64,000 nt of DNA. Origin: Streptomyces yatensis (lineage in GTDB: Bacteria; Actinomycetota; Actinomycetes; Streptomycetales; Streptomycetaceae). The position numbers were made by a program, and so were the translations under genes. Every line of letters starts with the position of its first letter. Position 1 is the stretch's first letter. Location: NCBI RefSeq assembly GCF_018069625.1, contig NZ_CP072941.1, forward strand, positions 10,044,001 to 10,108,000. The letters are read 5' to 3'. The notes under the pieces are model-generated. The model had not been told where the DNA came from. It saw nothing but the letters and a program-made list of their open reading frames with translations, and did no database searches. Below, piece after piece: positions 9,071 through 16,906 of the stretch.

Positions 9071-9247
9071 CTCATCCGCAATGGATCACATTTTCGTATC
9101 TCTGTGAAACGATGCACCGGTGCTGGCCTCGACGAAGTAGCTCATCGCGAGACAACACCGATCCACGGGACCACCCGAATCCATTTCGGGCGGTAGTACG
9201 GCAAATGACTTCTTCAAGTTTTGGCTGGCCGTAACGGGGAGGCGCCA

Positions 9248-10417
9248 ATGCCAACGATGATTGTTATCGGATATAGAGACGATCTCGATCAGGCACTGCG
9301 GCGCCGAGACGTGGATCCCTTCTATATCGTCCAGGCGCCCGCGAGCCCGCCGAAGGGCCGGAGATCCATCCGGGTCGCCGACATGGAGAACGCCCAGGAA
9401 ATATTCCGAGCGGTGCTCTCCGCGCGCCTCGACGATGTGGCAGGGGTGCTGAGTGTCCATGAAATGGGCGTCTTCGGAGCAACCTATCTGCGGCAGCAGC
9501 TGAACCTTCCCGGGAACACGGATTCAAAGACGGCACTCTACTTCCGGGACAAGTATCTCCAGAAGAGCAAGCTGCCGTCCCGGGTGAAGCGAGCGCGCTG
9601 CCGGCAGGTGTCCATAGGTACGTCGTTCACGGACCTCGCCGATGACCTGGGAGACGTCTTCGTGGTCAAGCCGGCGACCGGGGCCGGCGCGCTCCGTACG
9701 AACATCGTCCGTTCTCCGGAGGAGTACGCACAGGCTCTGGCACTGTTCTCCGGTCAGTCGGACGTCGAGATCGTCGCCGAGTCCTTCGTGAGTGCCCCGG
9801 AGGTCTACCTCGACGGCGTGTGGGAAAACGGAGACCTCCAATGGTCGTCCATGAGCAGCTACCACACCTCACCGCTCACGGCCGCACAGGGCGGCATCCT
9901 GTCCGCGTACGTCCTGGACAGGGGGCGGCATTCGTCTTTGTTCCAGCAGGCGGAGACGCTCGCGAGGGAAGCACTCGGCAGCCTGAACGCACCTGACTGC
10001 GTATTCCATTTGGAAGCGTTCACGGAAGAAGAGGGACTGACCTTCGGCGAGTGCGCCATCCGCCTCCCGGGGGCGCTGTCCCCTCAGGTCAACAAGTTGA
10101 CCTTCGGCGTCGATCTCTTTGACGTCGAAATCAGTCTCGCGCTGGGGGAGGGGGCGGCTGGAGCCCTGCGGGGCCACGGTACGCCGGAGCGCTTCTACGG
10201 ATACATCCTGCTGCGCCGCCCCGACGGCTGCCATGTGACCCAAAAGGATTTCGAGCGCAACTTCCTTTTCGATGAGATCGATTACGATTCATCGCCGGAT
10301 GCGCCGATCGGGCCGTACGGCCGCGTGGGACAGGCCATCTTATCCGACCCGGATGAGCTGAAACTGCAGAAGACCATCGAGGACATCGTGCGATTCAACG
10401 AGGTCGGCTCCATCTGA
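9248..10417 (+). CDS. ATP-grasp carboxylate-amine ligase (copy 1)
   Basis: 389 residues from the ATG preceded by GGGGAGG. ATP-grasp features: Lys141 in VVKPATGAGALR, Glu178 in EIVAESF, and the HLEAF...GECAIRLPG segment (His254, Glu256, Glu268) that binds Mg-ATP in amino-acid and peptide ligases. Such enzymes activate a carboxylate as acyl phosphate and form an amide. It closely matches the copy at the other end of the cluster, about four residues in five identical over the first 180 by hand count. Codon 365 is TTA (10340-10342), so translation may need the bldA tRNA; copy 2 has no TTA there. Substrates unknown. Confidence 0.88.
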   Translation: MPTMIVIGYRDDLDQALRRRDVDPFYIVQAPASPPKGRRSIRVADMENAQEIFRAVLSARLDDVAGVLSVHEMGVFGATYLRQQLNLPGNTDSKTALYFRDKYLQKSKLPSRVKRARCRQVSIGTSFTDLADDLGDVFVVKPATGAGALRTNIVRSPEEYAQALALFSGQSDVEIVAESFVSAPEVYLDGVWENGDLQWSSMSSYHTSPLTAAQGGILSAYVLDRGRHSSLFQQAETLAREALGSLNAPDCVFHLEAFTEEEGLTFGECAIRLPGALSPQVNKLTFGVDLFDVEISLALGEGAAGALRGHGTPERFYGYILLRRPDGCHVTQKDFERNFLFDEIDYDSSPDAPIGPYGRVGQAILSDPDELKLQKTIEDIVRFNEVGSI

Positions 10418-10662
10418 CCTTCCGGCCAGTCCGGACCGAGCCACCGGCCGGGGATCACCCGGCAGCAACGGAATCGCCTCGTCTCGATCACGCGTGCTGA
10501 AGGCGCCAAGCTCCGCCCCAGCCGCATTCAACCGCGCCCCGCCCAGGATCCGCACCCACCGCCGGCGTCACTGTGCGAACCCGACTCCGGTTGCCCTGCT
10601 GCGGCGCGCCCCAAGCCCGCTCGCCATGGTTTTCCGTCCCTTCTGATCGGAGGACTTCCCCC

Positions 10663-13401
10663 ATGCCGGATCAACGTCATGCCTCGACACTCCCGCAGCT
10701 CCTCCAGCGCGCGGCATCCGACACGACTCGAGGCGTCGTCTTCATCGGCGGCCCGTTCCTGTCCTACGCGGAATTGCGGGAGTGCGCCTGCCGGATCGCG
10801 CAGGGGCTGCGCGACCGCGGCACCTCCCCGGGCGACCGGGTGCTCATCGCGGCCAACGATCCGGAGCCCTTCTTCCGCGCCTTCTGGGGGTGCGTACTCG
10901 CCGGCGCCGTGCCGTGCCCGATCGCACCGCCGGCCGACCCCTCCCGGTGGCAGGCCCAGCTGGAGCACCTGCGCACACTCCTGGGCGACCCGTTGGTGGT
11001 CATGTCCAAGACGGCCCACGGTGACCTGCCCGATGTCGGGCTGCGGAGCGTGACGGTCGAGGAGCTGAGCCATGCCGTGGTCGGGCCCGATCAGCACCAT
11101 GTGGCCGCGCCGGACGATCTCGCCCTGCTGATGCTCACCTCCGGGTCCACCGGATCGAGCAAGGCGGTCAGGCTTACCCACGCCAATCTGCTGGCGGCCC
11201 AGGCAGGTAAGGCGGGAGCGCTGGAACTCGGGCCCGACGACACCTCGTTGAACTGGATCTCGGTCGATCACATCGCCGCCATCGAGGCGCATCTGCTGCC
11301 GATGTTCAACGGCGCCGGACAGGTCATGACGACGCCGGCCACGGTGCTGGCGGACCCCGTGGAGTTCCTCCGGCTGCTCACGGCCCACCGGGTGCGAGTG
11401 ACGTTCACCCCCAACTTCCTGTTCGGGCAGATCAACCAGGCCCTTGCCGGGCGGCCCGCCTCGCGGCAGGAGGTGGACCTGTCGCACGTACGGCACATCA
11501 TCTCCGGCGGCGAGGCCACCGTGACCGCCACCGTACGGGCGTTCCTGGACACGCTCTCCCTCTACGGGTTGCGCGACGATGTGATCGTGCCCGCGTTCGG
11601 GATGACCGAGACATGTGCGGGCAGCGTGTTCAACCGCGACTTCGCCACCCGTGACCTGGCCACGGAGTTTCCCCCGCTGGGCCGCCCGGTGCGGGGCCTG
11701 CGGATTCGCATCACCGACGACGGCGGCAAGGTGCTGGCCGCCACCGACCGGCCCGGACCGTCCGAGCCGGGGGAGGTGCAGCTGCACGGCCCGATGGTCT
11801 CCGACGGCTACTTCGGCAATGACCGGGCCACCGCGCAGGCGTTCACCCCCGACGGCTGGTTCCGCACCGGAGACCTGGGCCACCTGGACTCTGAGGGCCG
11901 GCTGATGCTGGTCGGCCGCAGCAAGGACTCCATCATCGTCAGCGGCGTCAACTACTACAGCCACGACCTGGAAGCGGTCCTGGACGAGCTGGACGGGGTG
12001 AAGCGCGGGCAGGTGGCCGCGTTCCCGATACGTCCCGCGGGGGCAGACACCGAGCAGCTCGCCATCGCGTTCGTCCCGGCCGGAAGTGCCGCGGACGAGA
12101 CCGCCGTGTACCGGACCATCGTGGCGATCCGCAGCTCCACGGTGATGCACTGGGGATTCCGTCCTCAGCTGATCCTCCCCGTCACCGAGGACGAGATCCC
12201 CCGTGGCAACCTCGGCAAGGTCCAGCGGTCGCGGCTGCGCACGGCCGTGGAGGACGGGAGCCTGGACGAGGCGGCCCGTCGTTCGGACGAGGTGACCGCG
12301 CGGTTCCTCGGCGGCCACGTGGCCCCGGAGGGCGATGTCGAGACCGCACTGGCCGCCATCTACGCACGCGTCCTGGACACCAGCACGGTGTCGTCGACCG
12401 CCAGCTTCTTCGACCTGGGCGGAACCTCGCTGGACGTGTTGCGGCTCAAGCTGGAGATCCAGACCGAGTTCGGCATCGAGGACGTGCCGATGTCCACGCT
12501 CCTGCAGGCCCCGGCCGTACGAGCGCTGGCCGGCCGGCTGACCGCCGGACAGGGTGCCACCGGAGACGCCACCTACGATCCGCTGGTGCCACTGCAGGTC
12601 ACCGGAGACGGGACGCCACTCTTCTGTGTCCATCCGGGCCTGGGGGAGGTGCTGGTGTTCGTCAACCTCGCCAAGTACTTCACCGGTGAGCGGCCCTTCT
12701 ACGCACTGCGGGCCCGTGGCTTCGGGGAGGGCGAGACCCACTTCGAGTCGTTCGCCGACATGGTCTCCACCTATGTGGCGGCCATCCGGCGGGCGCAGCC
12801 CAGCGGCCCCTACGCCGTCGCGGGGTACTCCTACGGCGGGGCGGTGGCGTTCGAGATCGCCAAGCGGTTGGAAGCCGACGGTGACCAGGTCGACTTCGTG
12901 GGTGTCTTCAACCTGCCGCCGCGGATCTCCGACCGCATGAACGAGATCACCTTCACCGACGGCGCGATCAATTTGGCGCTGTTCCTCGAGCTGATCGACG
13001 CCTCCGACATCGAGCGGCTGACCGCCACCCTCCGACCGCTGCCCGAGGCCGATCAGCTGGCCCATCTCATCGACCACGCGCCCAAGCGGCGCCTGACCGA
13101 ACTGGACCTCTCCGTCGAACGGTTCACCGCCTGGGTGCATCTCGCGCAGAGCATGGTGCATCTGGGCCGTACCTACGAACCGTCGGGCTCGGTCGGCCAG
13201 GTGAGGGTCTTCTACTGCACCCCGCTGCGCGGCACCAAGGAGGAATGGCTGGAGGGCCAGCTGAGCCACTGGGACGAGTTCACCCGTGACCCCAACACCT
13301 ACATCGAGGTCGACGGGGAGCACTACACCCTGATGAGCCCGCAGCATGTGCAGACCTTCCAGGCGATCCTGCGGCAGGAACTGGCCCGCGCGCTCGGCTG
13401 A
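10663..13401 (+). CDS. A-T-TE tridomain synthetase (NRPS-like, no condensation domain)
   Basis: 912 residues from the ATG after CGGAGGA. Order: adenylation domain (~1-540; LTSGSTGSSKAV, GMTETCAG, RTGDLGHL, VGRSKDSIIVSGVNYYSHDL), thiolation domain (GGTSLD, phosphopantetheine Ser589), type I thioesterase (GYSYGG, Ser723; His887 in DGEHYTL). The GVNYYSHDLE and GMTETCAG segments resemble atromentin/ralfuranone-type synthetases, which load two arylpyruvates and join them by Claisen-type chemistry into quinones or furanones. Length also fits. An aminotransferase domain three genes on could supply the 2-oxo acid. The exact substrate is inference; loading of another carboxylic acid is the main alternative. 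Confidence 0.85.
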   Translation: MPDQRHASTLPQLLQRAASDTTRGVVFIGGPFLSYAELRECACRIAQGLRDRGTSPGDRVLIAANDPEPFFRAFWGCVLAGAVPCPIAPPADPSRWQAQLEHLRTLLGDPLVVMSKTAHGDLPDVGLRSVTVEELSHAVVGPDQHHVAAPDDLALLMLTSGSTGSSKAVRLTHANLLAAQAGKAGALELGPDDTSLNWISVDHIAAIEAHLLPMFNGAGQVMTTPATVLADPVEFLRLLTAHRVRVTFTPNFLFGQINQALAGRPASRQEVDLSHVRHIISGGEATVTATVRAFLDTLSLYGLRDDVIVPAFGMTETCAGSVFNRDFATRDLATEFPPLGRPVRGLRIRITDDGGKVLAATDRPGPSEPGEVQLHGPMVSDGYFGNDRATAQAFTPDGWFRTGDLGHLDSEGRLMLVGRSKDSIIVSGVNYYSHDLEAVLDELDGVKRGQVAAFPIRPAGADTEQLAIAFVPAGSAADETAVYRTIVAIRSSTVMHWGFRPQLILPVTEDEIPRGNLGKVQRSRLRTAVEDGSLDEAARRSDEVTARFLGGHVAPEGDVETALAAIYARVLDTSTVSSTASFFDLGGTSLDVLRLKLEIQTEFGIEDVPMSTLLQAPAVRALAGRLTAGQGATGDATYDPLVPLQVTGDGTPLFCVHPGLGEVLVFVNLAKYFTGERPFYALRARGFGEGETHFESFADMVSTYVAAIRRAQPSGPYAVAGYSYGGAVAFEIAKRLEADGDQVDFVGVFNLPPRISDRMNEITFTDGAINLALFLELIDASDIERLTATLRPLPEADQLAHLIDHAPKRRLTELDLSVERFTAWVHLAQSMVHLGRTYEPSGSVGQVRVFYCTPLRGTKEEWLEGQLSHWDEFTRDPNTYIEVDGEHYTLMSPQHVQTFQAILRQELARALG

Positions 13402-13445
13402 GACGTGCAGAAGGCAACCGCTGACACCACCAGGAGCCGCCGATC

Positions 13446-14402
13446 ATGCAAGGCAAGAAGATTCTCATCACCGGTGGGACCGGACAGGTCGCGAGGCCCG
13501 TCGCCGAATCGCTCGCCCTCGACAACGAGGTGTGGTGTCTGGGCCGGTTCGGCGACCACAGCGCCCGCAAGGCCCTCCAGGAGGCGGGCGCCCACACCGC
13601 CGTCTGGGACATGGCCACCGACGACCTGGAGGGCCTGCCGCGGGACTTCACCCATGTGCTGCACTCGGCGGTGCACCGGGGCGACGGCAAGGACTTCGAG
13701 GAGACCGCGCGCGTCAACGCCGTCGGCACCGCACGGTTGATGACGCACTGCGCCGCGGCCGAGTCGTTCCTGTACGTCTCGTCCGGGGTGGTCTACAACC
13801 GAGCCGATCGGACCCATCGGTACCGGGAGAGCGATCCGCTGGGCGGGGCGGCGCCGTGGCTGCCGACCTACCCCATCGCCAAGATCACCGCGGAGGGGGT
13901 GGCGCGCGGTCTGGCCGAAGCACTCGCCCTGCCGACGGTGATAGCCCGCCTCAACATCGCCTACGGCCCGTACGGCCACGGTGGCGTGCCCATGATCCTC
14001 TTCAATCAGATGCGCAAGGGGCAGCCCTGCGCGGTGCCCCGCGAGGGGCAGAACTACTGCGATCTGCTGCACACCGACGACGTGGTCCGTCAGGTACCGC
14101 TGTTGTGGGACGTGGCGCAGGCGCCCGCGCGGGTCGTGAACTGGGGCGGTGACGAGGCGGTCGGCATGACCGATCTGCTGGAGTACATGTCCGAGCTCAC
14201 CGGAGTGCCGGTGCAACTGGACCGCGGCGATTACAGCCGGGAGACGGCCACCTTCGACCACGGCGTCCGCCGCGACCTGATCGGGGACTGCTCCGTCGGC
14301 TGGAAGACCGGTATCGCCCGCACCATGGCCGACCTGTTCGAGGAGTACCGCGACCGCATCGATGACTACGTCGATGCGCACGGAGCCGAGACGTCCCAGT
14401 GA
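13446..14402 (+). CDS. NAD-dependent epimerase/dehydratase (extended SDR)
   Basis: 318 residues. N-terminal ITGGTGQVARPVAESL binds the dinucleotide; Ser in YVSSGVVYN and the YPIAK Tyr/Lys form the catalytic site; YGPYGHGGVP is the usual substrate-binding loop of extended SDRs. The reaction could be epimerisation, dehydration or oxidoreduction of a sugar-like or acyl substrate. It starts 44 bp after the synthetase and ends 22 bp before the GNAT-aminotransferase gene, so it is part of the same transcript. Confidence 0.87.
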   Translation: MQGKKILITGGTGQVARPVAESLALDNEVWCLGRFGDHSARKALQEAGAHTAVWDMATDDLEGLPRDFTHVLHSAVHRGDGKDFEETARVNAVGTARLMTHCAAAESFLYVSSGVVYNRADRTHRYRESDPLGGAAPWLPTYPIAKITAEGVARGLAEALALPTVIARLNIAYGPYGHGGVPMILFNQMRKGQPCAVPREGQNYCDLLHTDDVVRQVPLLWDVAQAPARVVNWGGDEAVGMTDLLEYMSELTGVPVQLDRGDYSRETATFDHGVRRDLIGDCSVGWKTGIARTMADLFEEYRDRIDDYVDAHGAETSQ

Positions 14403-14424
14403 CGAAGAGGAGTGGAGAACGAGC

Positions 14425-16392
14425 ATGCGCAGGTCCGCCGATATCGACGCGCTTCAGCAGGTGCTGTCCGCTGCCCTCGGGTCCCGGGAGCCGGTGTGTT
14501 CCCTGGCCCAACTAGGCCAGGACGCCGAGGCGTTCGCCGTCCTGGACCCCGCCGTGCTCGAGCGCCCCACCCTGGTGGGCGGTGGGACCCCGTACCACCC
14601 GACCAGCCCCGTCCCCGCCCCCCACACCCTCGATGAGCTGGCCCGCCGCGCCGATGAGCTGAACGTGGCCCAGATTCTGGTGCCGAATGTGCGCCGCGGC
14701 GATGACACCGGCGCGCTGCGGGCGGCGGGTCTCGTGCCCCTCGCCACCCGGAGCGAGTGTGTCGTCCGGTTGCCCGGCGAGGTGGACGAGGTCCTGCGGG
14801 CCCGCGTCGGTGCCGGGCGACTCCACGATCTCCGCCGCCACCACCACGCGGTCTCCTGTGACATCACCTGGGAGCGGATCCCGCTGACCGAGCTCGACGG
14901 GAATCCCTGGGCGAAGGACGCCTTCGTGGAACTCCACCGGCTCCGGACGGAGCGCCACGGCGGCGAGGCGAACCTGTACAGCGCCGACGCCCTCGACACG
15001 CTCGCACACGGCCCACTGGCGGACCGCACGGAGATGCTCGTACGCCGTGACGAGAAGACCGTCGTCCAGGCCGGACTCATCACCACATCCCACAACGGCC
15101 GGGGGCTCTACTACCTCACTCAGGCCACCGGCCACGACGATCCCGCCGCACGGCACGACCTCCACCTGGCGACCTTGTACGAGCTGTACTGCCACGCCCG
15201 GCGGTTTGGCCTGGAGTGGGTCCACCTCGGCCGAGGGGACGCCCACCGCATGCGCCCTCTCGGAGCCGATCTGTTCATCCCGCTCGACCACTGGCTGCGG
15301 GCGCCCGGCCTCGCGGCCCCGGCGGCCGAGGGAGCGGAGCAGGCACTGTCGGAGTTCGCGGCTTCCCCCGTCACCGGTGTACCGGTCCCGGGCCCGGCCC
15401 GCTTCCGCCAGGTGCCGCGGTTCGACACGATCGACCTGTCCAGCAACACCAGTCCGTTCCTGGGCGCCGGGGCCGAGTATCCGCACCTCGATCTGACAGA
15501 GCTGGCCGACACCTACCTCAGCACGATCTCGTCGCTGCCCGGCCACGACGGTGTCGATGCGCTGAGCGCGGATCACCTGCTCTTCACCAGCGGCGCGGTC
15601 GACGGCGTCATGCTGCTCCTGGCGGCGCTGGCGTCACCCGGCGAGCGCGTCTGCGTCACGTCGCCCACCTTTCCGCTCTACGCCCACTTCGCGCACCTCC
15701 TGCGCCTGCCCGTGGTCGATGTGCCGCTGTGCGGTGACGACATGTCCCGGCTCGACACCGAGGCCATCCTCGCGGCCGATCCACGGGTGACCATCCTGTG
15801 CGATCCCAACAACCCCGTGGGGACCAGGCTCGATCCGGAGCAGGTACTCGACCTGGTGGTCCGCGGCCGCGGGCTGGTGGTGATCGACGAGGCCTATGTC
15901 GAGTTCAGCGAGAAGCCCTCGTACGCCGGGCTGGTCGAAGAGCACGGCAACCTCATCGTGCTCAGGACGCTCTCCAAGGCATGGGGGCTCGCCGCCGCCC
16001 GGTGCGGAATCGCCCTGGCCCAGCCCGGCATCGTCGAAGCGCTGCGGCGGGTGCAGGTGCCCTTCGGGTTCACCAACGCCTCCCAGCACGCCGTGCGGGA
16101 TCGGCTGACCAACGCGAGGCCGGTGCTCGACGGCATTCAGCGCATCCGCGCCGAGCGTGACCGGATGGCCTCGGTGCTCGCCGAACACCCGGCGGTGGAC
16201 CGGGTGTTCCCCTCGGAGACCAACTTCCTGTTCGTCAGACTGCACAAGCACGAGCGCGTCATGGAGCAGTTTCGGGAGGCGGGGATCGTCGTCGCCGACA
16301 CCGGGCGCGCGATCCCGGACACCTGCCGCATCACCATCGGCGATCGGCGTGCGAACACCGCCCTGCTGGACGCACTCTCCTCCGCCGTGTGA
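14425..16392 (+). CDS. GNAT-type acyltransferase fused to HisC-like aminotransferase
   Basis: 655 residues from the ATG preceded by GGAG. Residues ~1-330 resemble the GNAT/FemAB-like fold (LRTERHGGEANLYS, LYELYCHARRFGLEWVHLGRG), which moves acyl groups to amines. Residues ~332-655 are a class I/II PLP aminotransferase of the histidinol-phosphate type: NTSPFLG, CDPNNPVGT, VVIDEAYVEF, and TLSKAWG with the PLP lysine at Lys518. One chain could make an amine by transamination and then acylate it, or the aminotransferase half could supply arylpyruvate to the tridomain synthetase. I know of no characterised enzyme with this architecture. The domain assignment is firm for the C-terminal half, moderate for the N-terminal half. 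Confidence 0.82.
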   Translation: MRRSADIDALQQVLSAALGSREPVCSLAQLGQDAEAFAVLDPAVLERPTLVGGGTPYHPTSPVPAPHTLDELARRADELNVAQILVPNVRRGDDTGALRAAGLVPLATRSECVVRLPGEVDEVLRARVGAGRLHDLRRHHHAVSCDITWERIPLTELDGNPWAKDAFVELHRLRTERHGGEANLYSADALDTLAHGPLADRTEMLVRRDEKTVVQAGLITTSHNGRGLYYLTQATGHDDPAARHDLHLATLYELYCHARRFGLEWVHLGRGDAHRMRPLGADLFIPLDHWLRAPGLAAPAAEGAEQALSEFAASPVTGVPVPGPARFRQVPRFDTIDLSSNTSPFLGAGAEYPHLDLTELADTYLSTISSLPGHDGVDALSADHLLFTSGAVDGVMLLLAALASPGERVCVTSPTFPLYAHFAHLLRLPVVDVPLCGDDMSRLDTEAILAADPRVTILCDPNNPVGTRLDPEQVLDLVVRGRGLVVIDEAYVEFSEKPSYAGLVEEHGNLIVLRTLSKAWGLAAARCGIALAQPGIVEALRRVQVPFGFTNASQHAVRDRLTNARPVLDGIQRIRAERDRMASVLAEHPAVDRVFPSETNFLFVRLHKHERVMEQFREAGIVVADTGRAIPDTCRITIGDRRANTALLDALSSAV

Positions 16393-16423
16393 GCCACATC
16401 GTTCAGCCGAAAGGATCCCGTTC

Positions 16424-16852
16424 GTGGGTAATGAATCTCGTTCCGATCTCGCCCTGTCGAGCACCGTCGTGGCCGAAGGGTTCGCTCGCTGGAGTCCGCA
16501 GCTGCGGAAGGAATTCGACACCAACGCCCATAACGGCAGGATCGGCCAGTCGCTGGTGAAGGAGACCGATTCGCTGCGCATCTGGGAGACCTCCCTTCAA
16601 CCGGGAGAGCGGATTCCCGTCCATCGGCATGTGCTGGACTACTTCTGGATAGCACTCACCAGCGGCCGGGCCCGTCAGCACTCAAGCGATGGCACCACTC
16701 ACGAGATCTCCTATGTCCGAGGACAGTCTCGGCATTTTTGTTGCCCCGATGGGCGATACCACCTTCATGACCTGAAGAATATCGGCGATGAGGTTCTGTC
16801 GTTCCTGACCATCGAGACAAAGGATGGACCGAACGAGCCTATTCAGCTCTGA
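16424..16852 (+). CDS. Small cupin-fold protein
   Basis: 142 residues from a GTG with AAAGGA 8 bp upstream; the longer frame runs back into the aminotransferase gene and is rejected. The central PGERIPVHRHVLDYFWIAL and later GRYHLHDLKN segments look like the two cupin motifs with potential metal-binding histidines. Single-domain cupins of this size act as isomerases, cyclases, dioxygenases or binding proteins. It is the last gene of the left arm (31 bp after the aminotransferase) and is followed by a hairpin. Specific function unknown. Confidence 0.7.
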   Translation: MGNESRSDLALSSTVVAEGFARWSPQLRKEFDTNAHNGRIGQSLVKETDSLRIWETSLQPGERIPVHRHVLDYFWIALTSGRARQHSSDGTTHEISYVRGQSRHFCCPDGRYHLHDLKNIGDEVLSFLTIETKDGPNEPIQL

Positions 16853-16864
16853 ATAGCGTGAGGG

Positions 16865-16906
16865 GTGGTCGGCCCGCGGGAGAGGGAGTTCCCGCGGGCC
16901 GGCCAC
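16865..16906. terminator. Bidirectional hairpin between convergent arms of the cluster
   Basis: 17-bp arms (GTGGTCGGCCCGCGGGA and near-complement, one G-T wobble) around an 8-nt loop. It lies between the cupin and carbamoyltransferase stop codons and can end transcription from both sides. Confidence 0.85.

Larger units (their letters stand above)
8868..9247 (+). other. 380-bp intergenic region upstream of the first ATP-grasp gene
   Basis: No coding region is seen. After the SDR terminator the DNA is clearly more A/T-rich than its surroundings and holds two palindromes: AATGGAAT-N5-ATTCCATT at 9013-9033 and the CRP-like site at 9051-9070. Another TCACA...TGTGA pair occurs at 9086-9107. The last ~37 bp before the ATP-grasp start resemble the leader of the second ATP-grasp gene. 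The region probably carries the promoter of the cluster's left arm. Confidence 0.6.

Noticed and set aside
10528..13347. A 939-codon minus-strand frame across the tridomain synthetase
   Set aside because: It is a shadow of high-GC third positions; the opposite strand holds complete A, T and TE motifs.
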